A DNA stretch of 50,135 nucleotides from CAYUFB01 sp964444125 (lineage in GTDB: Bacteria > Patescibacteriota > Dojkabacteria > B142 > JAFGMG01), in assembly GCA_964444125.1 (NCBI GenBank), contig CAYUFB010000005.1:1-50135 (forward strand), read 5' to 3'. The notes beneath the pieces are model-generated. The model saw nothing but the letters and a program-made list of their open reading frames with translations, ran no database searches and was not told the DNA's origin. Position 1 is the stretch's first letter. Every line of letters begins with the position of its first letter. The translations under genes were made by a program, and so were the position numbers. This document shows, piece after piece, positions 1 to 8,600 of the stretch.

Positions 1-96
1 ATTCTTCTAAATACCCTCTTTCTAACTGTTCAACTTTTTATGGGACAGCAGTGGTTACAACGAGAATTATTTAATAGAGAAGATATTCGCTTTTAG
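1..96 (+). CDS. 3' end of an unknown gene, cut by the window edge
   Basis: Frame 1 is open from the first base to a TAG at 94-96 and encodes about 31 residues. They start hydrophobic (ILLNTLFLTVQLFMGQQW) and end charged (NREDIRF). This looks like the last helix and tail of a membrane protein, but the piece is too short to name and could be chance. An imperfect inverted repeat follows (about 96-134, GGCGA..AATGAA with TTTCATTCGCC) and may end the transcript. Confidence 0.35.
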   Translation: MLLNTLFLTVQLFMGQQWLQRELFNREDIRF

Positions 97-182
97 GCGA
101 TGAGAATGAAGAGTAAAGCTCGTTTCATTCGCCACTTCTTCTAGTAAAATCTATCCTTCGATAAGCTTAGGATGATTTTACG

Positions 183-254
183 TGACCCCACGGGGAATCG
201 AACCCCGATCGCCGGGATGAAAACCCGGTGTACTAACCGTTATACTATGGGGCC
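183..254 (-). tRNA. tRNA-Glu (UUC)
   Basis: Read on the minus strand this folds into a full cloverleaf. The acceptor stem is GGCCCCA/TGGGGTC with discriminator A. The anticodon arm is CCGGG-TTTTCAT-CCCGG, giving anticodon TTC, and the T arm is GGGG-TTCGATT-CCCC. CCA is not encoded. Part of its 5' end recurs about 70 bases upstream at 307-409. Confidence 0.95.
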
Positions 255-605
255 ATTTTTCTAAATGGCGGAAACTGTTTTAAAAAGAGCACACGGCATA
301 TTTAGTCCGTTATACTCCCGATATCGCTTTGCTCATCGGGACTAAGATACTCTACGCCTCTGGTTCGATAAACTCACCATTGGCTAGATTATCTTGAGTA
401 TGGGGCCATCTACTAAATTTAGCACTATACTGAGTTTCTCTAGTATAGTGCAAATTTTGTGATGTCCCGTAATACCGAATGGAATGAGGTATTTTACGGG
501 ACCTTCTGTTGATAGCTTAAGTTATTTGTAAAGAACTTTTAGTGCTTAAATAAACACTTATGAATTTTAACATACCCAGTGATTTGTGTAAAACACTTTC
601 TAGAC
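255..605. other. Non-coding gap with broken tRNA-Glu copy and two hairpins
   Basis: No credible gene lies here. At 307-316 and 399-409 are two pieces (CCGTTATACT and TATGGGGCCAT) that together repeat the tRNA-Glu 5' end at 237-256. They are separated by about 82 bases that contain a CCCGAT..ATCGGG hairpin (317-340). A second inverted repeat has 10-bp arms GCACTATACT (422-431) and AGTATAGTGC (442-451). A third pairs GTCCCGTAATACC (464-476) with 488-502. The last two could act as terminators for the flanking genes. Confidence 0.6.
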
Positions 606-803
606 TTATTTCTCTGGAATTACAAATGCCAAAACAATATAAGCAATGAGTCCAGTTCCACCTGACATTAGGGTAAAGACTACAAAAAGTAATCTAATAA
701 CAGTAGGATCCATATTTAGATAATCACCAATACCACCACAGACTCCGGCAAGGATTCGATCAGTTTTGGATCTATAGAGCCTTTTTATTTCTTTGGTTGC
801 CAT
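606..803 (-). CDS. PspC-domain membrane protein
   Basis: This 65-residue protein fits the PspC family (phage shock protein C-like). It has a basic N-terminus (KRLYRSKTDRILAGVCGGIGDYL), the family's GVCGGIG.YL segment, then DPTVIRLLFVV and one long hydrophobic segment at about residues 37-62. PspC proteins sit in the inner membrane and are linked to envelope stress, but many stand-alone copies have no tested role. It is divergent from clpC, the next gene, which is often a stress gene too. The length matches a minimal PspC domain. No Shine-Dalgarno sequence is visible. Confidence 0.85.
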   Translation of the reverse strand: MATKEIKRLYRSKTDRILAGVCGGIGDYLNMDPTVIRLLFVVFTLMSGGTGLIAYIVLAFVIPEK

Positions 804-857
804 GTTTGTTTATAAAAAGTAATCATAAATTCTAACATATTTAGAAAAATAAAAATA

Positions 858-887
858 TTGGTACAGTCAAATGATATCTGCTAAAAT
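858..887 (+). promoter_or_regulatory. Candidate sigma70-type promoter of clpC
   Basis: TTGGTA (858-863) and TAAAAT (882-887) are 18 bases apart and lie about 45 bases ahead of the clpC start. No CIRCE-like inverted repeat or clear CtsR-type repeat is visible here, so heat control of clpC is not evident from the sequence. Confidence 0.45.
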
Positions 888-931
888 GAGGAAATACGAA
901 TTTTGTCTTTATTTATTACGTCTTTGTCATT

Positions 932-3361
932 ATGTATTCAGATTCAAATGGCGCAGAAAGAGTTGACATTAGTCAACTCTTTGCAGAAAGAACAACTGAA
1001 GCAATTCAAAAAGCGGCATTTATTACATTGGAGAAAAAGCAAGCCAATATTGATACTGAGCATTTACTTTTTGGCGTACTAGATGATGGTGAGCTGATTG
1101 ATAGGATATTTAAACAATTAGAAATAGATAAAGAAGAATTAAAAAACTACGTATCAAACCAATTGTTTGAGGGAAGTTTTCAGGGATCTACGCCAGGTCT
1201 TACACCTAGGGCCAAAAGAATATTACAGATATCATACGAAGAAGCAAGAGAATTACAACATAATTATATAGGCACAGAACATCTTCTTTTGGCACTAATA
1301 AGAGAAGACGAGGGCTTGGCCGCACAGATACTCAAAAAGCACGGTGTCTCTCACACAAAGCTTAGACAAATAGTCGTAAAAGTTGTAGGACAAGGTTCTA
1401 AGGATGGTAAGGACATTTCAGATAGTCAAACACCTGAATTGGATAAATATTCCAGAGATCTAACCAAATTAGCACAAGACGGCAAAATTGATCCAGTTAT
1501 TGGTAGAAGCGATGAAATTACAAGAGTGATAGAGATTCTCTCTCGCAGAAGAAAGAATAATCCTGTCTTAATTGGTGAACCTGGAGTTGGGAAAACCGCA
1601 ATAGCAGAGGGGCTTGCTCACAGAATCATAACTGGCAATGTACCTGAGACATTGAAAGATAAGAAAGTAAAAGCTCTAGATCTTGCAATGCTTGTGGCAG
1701 GTTCTAAGTATCGTGGAGAATTCGAAGATAGGGCCAAAAAATTAATCCAGGAATTAGAAAAGACAGAAAGGGAGATTATACTATTTATTGATGAATTACA
1801 CACAATAGTTGGATCAGGAGCTCAGGAAGGAGAGCTTGATTTCTCAAATATGATTAAGCCAGCTCTTGCTCGTGGAGAATTACAGGTAATCGGGGCGACT
1901 ACGTTGTCTGAGTACAAGAAATATATTGAGAAGGATGCTGCTCTTGAGAGACGATTCCAGCCTATACTTGTTGATGAACCAAATGTAGAACAAACTATAG
2001 AGATACTTAAAGGTATAAGAGATCAATATGAAGCACACCATAGAATTAAAATTACTGATGATGCTTTAATTGCTGCAGCTCAATTATCAGATAGATACAT
2101 CAAAGACAGATTCTTGCCAGATAAGGCTATCGATGTGGTTGATGAAGCTGCAAGCAAGGTTAGACTTGAAACAACTTCTGAACCAGAAGCGTTAAGAGAG
2201 AAGAAGCTTCTTGCAGAGAAACTCGAAAGAGAAAGAGAATCATTATCTAGGGCCGGTAAACACAAAGAGGCGGCAGAGATAAAACAAAAAATTGAGACAA
2301 TAAATGAAGAAATACTTCCACTAAAAGAATCATGGGAAAAGAAAAAGGGAACTGTGACTAACGAAGTAGTTATAGAAGATATCACAGAAATCATCTCACG
2401 AATGACAGGAGTCCCAATAAATGATTTGAAGCAGGAAGAGCGAGAAAGACTTGTCAAACTTGAAGAAATTTTGCACAAGAAAGTAGTAGGCCAAGATGAG
2501 GCCGTGAATCTTGTCTCAAATGCAGTCAGACGAAGTAGGGCCGGTCTTCAAGATCCAAATAGGCCAATTGCATCATTTATCTTTCTTGGTCCAACAGGAG
2601 TTGGCAAAACTGAACTAGCCAAGGCTCTTGCTGAATACATGTTCGGAGACCAAGAAGCTATGATAAGAATAGATATGAGTGAATATATGGAGCGTTTTGG
2701 CGTTTCTAGATTGATCGGATCACCTCCAGGCTACATCGGGCATGAAGAAGGAGGACAGTTAACAGAAAAAGTAAGACGCCATCCATATTGTGTGATCCTA
2801 CTTGATGAGATAGAAAAGGCTCACCCTGACGTATTTAACGTACTTCTTCAGATCCTAGAAGATGGTAGACTTACAGATGGCAAAGGTAGGACTGTAGATT
2901 TCAAAAACAGTATAATAATAGCAACGTCGAACATTGGCTCGGAAATTATTTTAGAGAAATTGCAAAATGATAAAGACTATGATACCGCTCAACTATATGA
3001 TGAAATGATGAATAGACTCAAAAAGACATTCAGACCAGAGTTTATAAATAGAATAGATGAAGTGATAATGTTTAAACCATTAGATAAAAAAGAGTTATCA
3101 GAAATAATCAAACTAATGATTGAAAAAACCAAAAATCTTATCAAGGCTCAAGGTATGACACTTGAAGTTACAGAAAGAGCTATTGAAGAATTAGCAAGGC
3201 TTGGCTATGATCCCCAGTTTGGTGCAAGACCGCTTAGACGCACAATACAAAGGGAGATAGAAAATCCATTGTCCTCAAAGATGCTAGAAGGAGTCTATCG
3301 TAAGGGAAGTAAGATTGTTGTAGATTTTGCAAAGGGCAAATTTATTTTTGACAAAAAGTAA
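932..3361 (+). CDS. clpC: ATP-dependent Clp protease ATP-binding subunit ClpC
   Basis: This 809-residue AAA+ unfoldase feeds substrates to the ClpP peptidase in the cytoplasm. Domains in order: double Clp_N repeat (about 15-155), first AAA with Walker A GEPGVGKT near 215 and Walker B LFIDELH near 285, a middle coiled-coil/UVR-like segment at about 420-475, second AAA with Walker A GPTGVGKT near 552 and LLDEIEKA near 623, and the D2-small domain with FGARPLRR near 763. The length and the medium-sized middle domain fit ClpC rather than ClpB or ClpA. The first ATG of the frame is used and no strong ribosome binding site is seen. clpP is not in this window. Confidence 0.95.
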   Translation: MYSDSNGAERVDISQLFAERTTEAIQKAAFITLEKKQANIDTEHLLFGVLDDGELIDRIFKQLEIDKEELKNYVSNQLFEGSFQGSTPGLTPRAKRILQISYEEARELQHNYIGTEHLLLALIREDEGLAAQILKKHGVSHTKLRQIVVKVVGQGSKDGKDISDSQTPELDKYSRDLTKLAQDGKIDPVIGRSDEITRVIEILSRRRKNNPVLIGEPGVGKTAIAEGLAHRIITGNVPETLKDKKVKALDLAMLVAGSKYRGEFEDRAKKLIQELEKTEREIILFIDELHTIVGSGAQEGELDFSNMIKPALARGELQVIGATTLSEYKKYIEKDAALERRFQPILVDEPNVEQTIEILKGIRDQYEAHHRIKITDDALIAAAQLSDRYIKDRFLPDKAIDVVDEAASKVRLETTSEPEALREKKLLAEKLERERESLSRAGKHKEAAEIKQKIETINEEILPLKESWEKKKGTVTNEVVIEDITEIISRMTGVPINDLKQEERERLVKLEEILHKKVVGQDEAVNLVSNAVRRSRAGLQDPNRPIASFIFLGPTGVGKTELAKALAEYMFGDQEAMIRIDMSEYMERFGVSRLIGSPPGYIGHEEGGQLTEKVRRHPYCVILLDEIEKAHPDVFNVLLQILEDGRLTDGKGRTVDFKNSIIIATSNIGSEIILEKLQNDKDYDTAQLYDEMMNRLKKTFRPEFINRIDEVIMFKPLDKKELSEIIKLMIEKTKNLIKAQGMTLEVTERAIEELARLGYDPQFGARPLRRTIQREIENPLSSKMLEGVYRKGSKIVVDFAKGKFIFDKK

Positions 3362-3376
3362 TCATTAAGGCATCAT

Positions 3377-3619
3377 GTGGCTATGAGTGAACTAATTATG
3401 CAATCCAGGACAATATTTGGGAGTATTACCTTAATTCTCATGGCTTTTTTTATCGTGATGATTATGCATACTCTTTACAATAAACTTGCAAAACTAGATT
3501 TAAGTGATCAAAAAGGTTGGAGGAATTACAAAAAGCCAATTATTACCTTTATTATAATGATTCTTTCATTTTTATTAATTGGCCTAACCATAATTGTACT
3601 TATTGGAATATTTTTATGA
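3377..3619 (+). CDS. Small two-helix membrane protein, unknown
   Basis: This protein of about 80 residues has hydrophobic segments at about 14-34 and 54-79, joined by a polar loop (NKLAKLDLSDQKGWRNYKKP). I do not recognise a family. The start is either GTG at 3377, with AAGG six bases upstream, or ATG at 3383. Its TGA stop overlaps the ATG of the next gene, so the two are probably translationally coupled. It is the first of four tightly packed small genes after clpC (3377-4723). Confidence 0.65.
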   Translation: MAMSELIMQSRTIFGSITLILMAFFIVMIMHTLYNKLAKLDLSDQKGWRNYKKPIITFIIMILSFLLIGLTIIVLIGIFL

Positions 3620-4134
3620 TAAATACAAAAGCAATTTTAGGACTTGATAATAATGTTTTTTCTTTATCGATTATCAAGGATGACACAAAAAAAGAAATAT
3701 ACAGAGATACTCAACTAGTCAATGATCTAAAAGAATTATCAAGCTTATTTGGATTTAAAGGATATCAGGAAATGGTCGAATCAACAAAAGAAGGGCTGGA
3801 AAATTCAGTTGAATTCAATCGTGAGTTTGATCAGTCACATCAGGAGTTGATGTATGTGCAATATCTGTATAATAATTTTGTAAACGAACTAGATCCAGCT
3901 ATAGACAAAAAATTAAATGAGGAATTAAAAAATAATTACAGAAACGATTTACTTGCAAGTTATATAGAAAATAGATTTGAAAGGCTGGTATATAGTATAT
4001 TTGATACTCTTCAGACATTGGTTATCGAAGAAGTAGAAATAGATGAGGGCGATATACGTTTGTATGATAGATTGATAACAATTCTGTTGCAAAATTCAGA
4101 AAACGCAGAGATCAAGGTTAATCTCAAAAAATAA
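3616..4134 (+). CDS. Unknown acidic cytoplasmic protein
   Basis: The likely product is 172 residues from the ATG at 3616, which overlaps the previous stop as ATGA; a longer frame from 3517 would overlap the upstream gene by about 100 bases and is unlikely. The N-terminus (MINTKAILGLDNNVFSLSII) looks like a beta-rich start, and the rest is charged and helical. No signal peptide, membrane segment or known motif is seen. The coupling to the membrane proteins at 3377 and 4361 suggests a shared function that cannot be named. Confidence 0.65.
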   Translation: MINTKAILGLDNNVFSLSIIKDDTKKEIYRDTQLVNDLKELSSLFGFKGYQEMVESTKEGLENSVEFNREFDQSHQELMYVQYLYNNFVNELDPAIDKKLNEELKNNYRNDLLASYIENRFERLVYSIFDTLQTLVIEEVEIDEGDIRLYDRLITILLQNSENAEIKVNLKK

Positions 4135-4358
4135 TGAAAAGAAATAACGATGAAAATTTAGCATTTGTTTTCCCTCCCTCGTTAAGCAGGAGACTGAAAT
4201 ATCTTCAATCTAAAATGAATGCTAAATCCCCTGGAGAGGTAATCATCAAAGCTTTGACACTGCTTGAACTATCAATGGACAAAAAAATTGAATTATCAGA
4301 TAAGAAAGAGCGCAAGTGGGAAGTAGAGGGATTACAAAGCAATAATTTAGACAATTAA
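4134..4358 (+). CDS. Small protein, possible ribbon-helix-helix fold
   Basis: The protein has 74 residues and starts within the previous stop (TAATG). The segment FVFPPSLSRRLKYLQSKM followed by SPGEVIIKALTLLELSM has the strand-helix-helix rhythm of ribbon-helix-helix DNA-binding proteins: a short strand, a basic helix, a turn, then a hydrophobic helix. This is inference from pattern only. The C-terminal third is charged and probably disordered. If it binds DNA it may regulate this small cluster. Confidence 0.6.
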   Translation: MKRNNDENLAFVFPPSLSRRLKYLQSKMNAKSPGEVIIKALTLLELSMDKKIELSDKKERKWEVEGLQSNNLDN

Positions 4359-4360
4359 TA

Positions 4361-4723
4361 ATGGCAATAGCAGACAAAACTCCAATTAACGATGATTTTG
4401 AGCCTGATTTTGAGGTGACACAGGTACCTATTGATGAATTAGGTGAATTAGGTATCGATCGAGCAGAAAAAATTGCAGAGTCAACAAGTGACAATTACAT
4501 CAAATTAATAGAAAAAAGAGAAGGTGCTAGAAGCATATTTGCAATTATTTTGCTTGTTGGTTTTTTGTTGATGCTTTTGATTGCTATGATATTGGGATTT
4601 CTCACTGAGGGTGACAATGTAGCAAATATCAAGGATTTGATTTTGACAATATCGGGCGTATTATCGGCCCCTATGGGCTTTGTTGTTGGATATTACTTCA
4701 AGAAAAGCGAGGAAGATAAGTAG
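4361..4723 (+). CDS. Two-helix membrane protein, unknown
   Basis: The protein has 120 residues. An acidic N-terminal half (about 1-50) is followed by two hydrophobic segments at about 57-80 and 92-113, with a short lysine-rich tail (YYFKKSEEDK). The overall plan is holin-like or that of a small membrane scaffold, but no family is recognised. It starts two bases after the preceding stop and is the last gene of the 3377-4723 cluster; the nested terminator at 4787-4902 follows. Confidence 0.65.
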   Translation: MAIADKTPINDDFEPDFEVTQVPIDELGELGIDRAEKIAESTSDNYIKLIEKREGARSIFAIILLVGFLLMLLIAMILGFLTEGDNVANIKDLILTISGVLSAPMGFVVGYYFKKSEEDK

Positions 4724-4786
4724 TCCGCTAGAATTCATAAGAACTTTTTTATTGAAAGTAAACTATTGTTCTCAATTTTTGGTGTC

Positions 4787-4902
4787 AAATAATTATTTAC
4801 TTTTCTCCTGTCCGACGGTCAGCTTGCCCTGCTTACCGTCAGGCAGACTGGAGGTAGACAGGGGAGGTAATCATAAGAAAAGTAAATAATTATTTGTTTT
4901 TT
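4787..4902 (+). terminator. Large terminator-like hairpin with a GC-rich palindrome in its loop
   Basis: Perfect 20-bp arms lie at 4787-4806 and 4876-4895 (AAATAATTATTTACTTTTCT and its reverse complement), followed by GTTTTTT at 4896-4902. This is an intrinsic terminator for the cluster above. The roughly 69-base loop is GC-rich and itself partly self-complementary (CCTGTCC..GGACAGG-like elements, GACGGT..ACCGTC, CTGCC-type pieces). It contrasts sharply with the AT-only arms and looks like a repeat inserted into the loop. Confidence 0.75.
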
Positions 4903-4946
4903 ATTTCAAAAAATTGCAAAATGAATTAATTATTAATAAATAATCT

Positions 4947-5621
4947 ATGGATATAGATCAATTTGGTACAGCATCTCCTTTTAACTGGTCTCAAGATCAT
5001 TTGTTAAATGTATTGATCGGTGGATCTAAACCGATTGTTTCTGATCCAATAATCATAAATGCGTTTAAGAATATAAAAAGGGAGGATTTTGTTCGAGAAG
5101 ATCAGAAGGATTTGGCTTATAAAGATCAGGGGTTGGATCTAAATGATGATGAGCATCTAGATCAACCAACTTCAATTGCCAAGATGATTCAACTACTTCG
5201 TCCAGTACCAGGCAAAAAGTATCTTGATATTGGTAGTGGTTCAGGTTATGTAGCTTGTTTATTAGGTTCTATTGCAGGTGAAGGTGGCAAGGTGTATTCA
5301 CTAGAAAGAGATCAATTTTTGGCTGACTTTGCTAGAAATAATGTAGCGAAATATCCAAAACTGGCAAATATCGTTGAAATACTTTTTAAAGATGGATCAC
5401 AGGGGTTAGCTGATAAGGCACCATTTGATTTTATTCATTCTTCTGTAGCGTTTCCAAAAGTACCAAATGAGATAAAAAACCAGTTGGTTGTCAAAGGCAG
5501 AATGGTCATGCCTGTTGCCTCAAATCAACTCTATGTCATAGAAAGACTATCGCCTACTGAATTTGCTGAATCTGTACAAGATGGCTTCTTTGTAGATCAA
5601 GTTCGCGAAGGCATTAGATAA
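4947..5621 (+). CDS. pcm: Protein-L-isoaspartate O-methyltransferase-like (PCMT)
   Basis: This 224-residue SAM-dependent methyltransferase belongs to the PCMT family, which methylates isoaspartyl residues in damaged proteins. The N-terminal part has the family's features: INAFKNIKREDFV, then D..L...HLDQPTSIAKMIQLL (substrate loop), then SAM motif I YLDIGSGSGYVACLL at about 92-106. Acidic motif VYSLERD follows. The length matches the family (about 210-225). Its start follows an AT-only stretch (TTAATTATTAATAAATAATCT) with no Shine-Dalgarno. It lies just upstream of the giant exported protein but shows no obvious link to it. Confidence 0.88.
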   Translation: MDIDQFGTASPFNWSQDHLLNVLIGGSKPIVSDPIIINAFKNIKREDFVREDQKDLAYKDQGLDLNDDEHLDQPTSIAKMIQLLRPVPGKKYLDIGSGSGYVACLLGSIAGEGGKVYSLERDQFLADFARNNVAKYPKLANIVEILFKDGSQGLADKAPFDFIHSSVAFPKVPNEIKNQLVVKGRMVMPVASNQLYVIERLSPTEFAESVQDGFFVDQVREGIR

Positions 5622-5659
5622 AAAATATTTGCTTGATAAGAGATGCATTCTAATCTAGA

Positions 5660-8600
5660 ATGAATAATCAAATGAATAATCCAGAAAAAATATTAAAACG
5701 AAAAGCAATAGTCTTCGTGCTCGTTATGATGCTTGTTGCTTCACTTGTCGTATTATTTATCATCAATGATACAAAAAACACAAGACAAGAGAATCGTTCA
5801 AGTGTTGCAGGAGTTGCGACAGAAAAATACGTCAAATATAATCTTGAGTATTGTACGAATCTTGATAAAACAAAACAAATTAAAATTGGAGATAGTATAT
5901 CTTCACATCCAGAATACATGCCTTGGGCAGAACACCTTGCCAAAGGTAGCGCAAGAAGTGACTGGTACACCGCAGGTGGAAATGATCCTGAGGCTGGTGA
6001 TATTTATGCAAAGTACAAAGCTTATTTAGAATCTGGTAAAGGTAAAGGAGGTTCTGCAGTTATTATGCTTGGTACTAACGATTGTACATTAGATGGAGTG
6101 GGAAGACCTGGATACTCAATAGAGAATTTTAAAAAGAATATTAATGAAATTATTACTACATTAGAATCTTATGGTATTAAGCCTATCTTGAGCACATTTC
6201 CTCGTAGGGCATCAAATTATGAAGTTCAGTGTAACGAAGAGGGATATAATAAGGCAATTCAAGAGATTGCTTATACTAAAAATATACCACTTAGAGACAT
6301 AGAAAAAGCATCAATAGATGGTAATATCCCCTTGGATAATGATGGGTTACATTTAAATTCTGAAGCTAATAAAAATATTAATGCCATCACCAGTACAATT
6401 TGTGGTATTTCTACTAGCATTGATGGAGGTGGTGGTTCGGGAAGTAATAGTAATCAGGTTGATTCTGGTAGTGATGCGAGTACTCAATGTGATGTTGCAG
6501 GAGGCAATACTGCATGGATACTCAATGATACCACAGCAATGGTTGAGGCTTACAATATGGCCAAAAACGAAGGACTTAGTTGGATATTAGTAATTGCATT
6601 AAGTGCCAATGATATTGCCGCACATAGAGATTTATTATGCGATAGCGAGATTAAGACAATTATCCGGCCTTGTCTTGAAGAATGTGAATTATGGGAAGGA
6701 GATACCTTCATAAATGCCTTAAATGCGCTTAATTGTGAAATATACGCAACTGGACATAATGAGCCTCAAAATGAATTTGATGACAGAGAGGATTTCAAAG
6801 CTATAGCTTCAAATACTGATACATACCTACGGGCTGTAGCCAAAAAAATTGCACCATTAACAAAAAGTATGGTCAATAATAAATCAAGTAACGTCAAAGT
6901 ATTAAGTCCTGTTTTTGACGTTCATAATCCAGTAAATCCTTCTACAACATTGTCGGATCTTGTTCATGAGGAGATCGGCGGAGATTGGCAAAAACTTGAT
7001 GGTATTGCCGTAAATGCTTATAACGTTTCTGGTCAAACTATATCTGAAAGAGTGTCGACTTTTCACTCTTACGTAAGTAAATATGGGGATATCCCATTCT
7101 ATATCACAGAAACTGGCAAATTAGATAATAATCTTGAACTGCTTAAATCTGAGTATGCAAGAATTACAAATGAGGAATTCAATTATGTTGAAGCAGTATT
7201 ATTCTTTAATTTATTTGGTTCAAATCCATCTGAAGATTTTGCATTTGGTAAATTAATTGAAGAAGGCACATTGCAAGATGTGATAGGCATTGATTGTTTT
7301 ACTGGAGAGAAGATTTTAAGTTGTGAATTGCACAATATTGATAAATATCCAGGGCTTAGAAGTTGTGATACAGTTGGTGGTGTTGGCAATGCTGTAGCAG
7401 CTTCATTGTCTATGGCAAAAGAAGTGATTAATGGTAAAGAAACATGGTATGCAAATCCAATAGTTACCACAAAAGTTACAAATTTCGATCTACTTGCCTG
7501 GTTAACTAATAGTAATCACTACGATACAAGAGAGGTCCCATATGTAGGCACATCTGCAAATCAGGTAATGACGTACTGTACGATAGATAGCTTGCTTCAT
7601 TTTTCTGATGGTCCGATAAATATTGATATGACCAAAAAATTTGCTGGCGAGATCAAATATGTAGATGAGGAAGGCAATTTTGATATCAATCAAGAATTTA
7701 GAAAGATTGCATATAGTATGCCCAATTTAGGCAATGCTGTAGCTTGTATGGTTTATAGAGCGAATAATTTCTCACCAGATTCAGAATCAATATTCAAACT
7801 TGAACCAAGGTTTCGAACTGATGTGGAAGTTGATATATCAGTACATCCAAGCTTTGATGAAACCATAAAAGACTTAAAAAGTCTTATTGAACCTGATATC
7901 AGATCCTATGATAGCAGTACTAGCTATTGTTTTGGACAGGTAAGTAGAATAGAGGCTACAGACAAGATGTCTGGACCTGAGATAGTAGAATTCGAAAACG
8001 GTGGCAAAACAGGAGTGAGCTTCACTAGAGAGACCATGTGTTCTGCAATAGCAGGAGGTGTCGTCAATGTCGGAGCTTATCAATCAACAGCTTGTCCATA
8101 TTCTAAAGAGGAACTTGCGGCAGATCCGTCATTAAGAGGGAAAGCAAATCCTGATGCAATATTTACTATGATAGATCTGCCACCGGGATCTGGATATATG
8201 CTTACATGGCCTGCAAGTGATCAATTAGAAATTTCAGGTGGAGCACAGGCATTAGCTGAAATTTGGAAAGAAGAAGCAAAACAATTTCCTCTTCAAGGTG
8301 TCTTTAAGATGATTCATCGTGACAAGTCGGGTATCACAATTAGTTTACAGAGGTCTGTATATGATGGCCTATCTGGAGATCCTGAAAAAATCTATCAAAG
8401 ACCATTACAAGGGGAGGATAACAAATGTACATACCAAGAATTCATTCGAGGCTCCAAGCCACTTGCCGCAGGCGGCAAATCTACTGGAAACACGAAGTAT
8501 GTTTTTCCGTGGATGGGACAATCCAAAAACATTATGGAAAGACTTACAATGCTCTTTACTGATTTTAGTGATACTAATTTTATCGACGATATGAAGGCAC

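Noticed and set aside
4680..4889. Open frame of 69 codons overlapping the 3' end of the membrane protein gene
   Set aside because: Most of it is the terminator and its GC-rich loop read as codons.
6930..6960. PSTTLSD in the giant hydrolase, similar in peptide to the in-frame repeat of nrdJ
   Set aside because: The DNA (CCTTCTACAACATTGTCG) is not palindromic and shares few bases with the element; judged coincidence or too decayed to claim.
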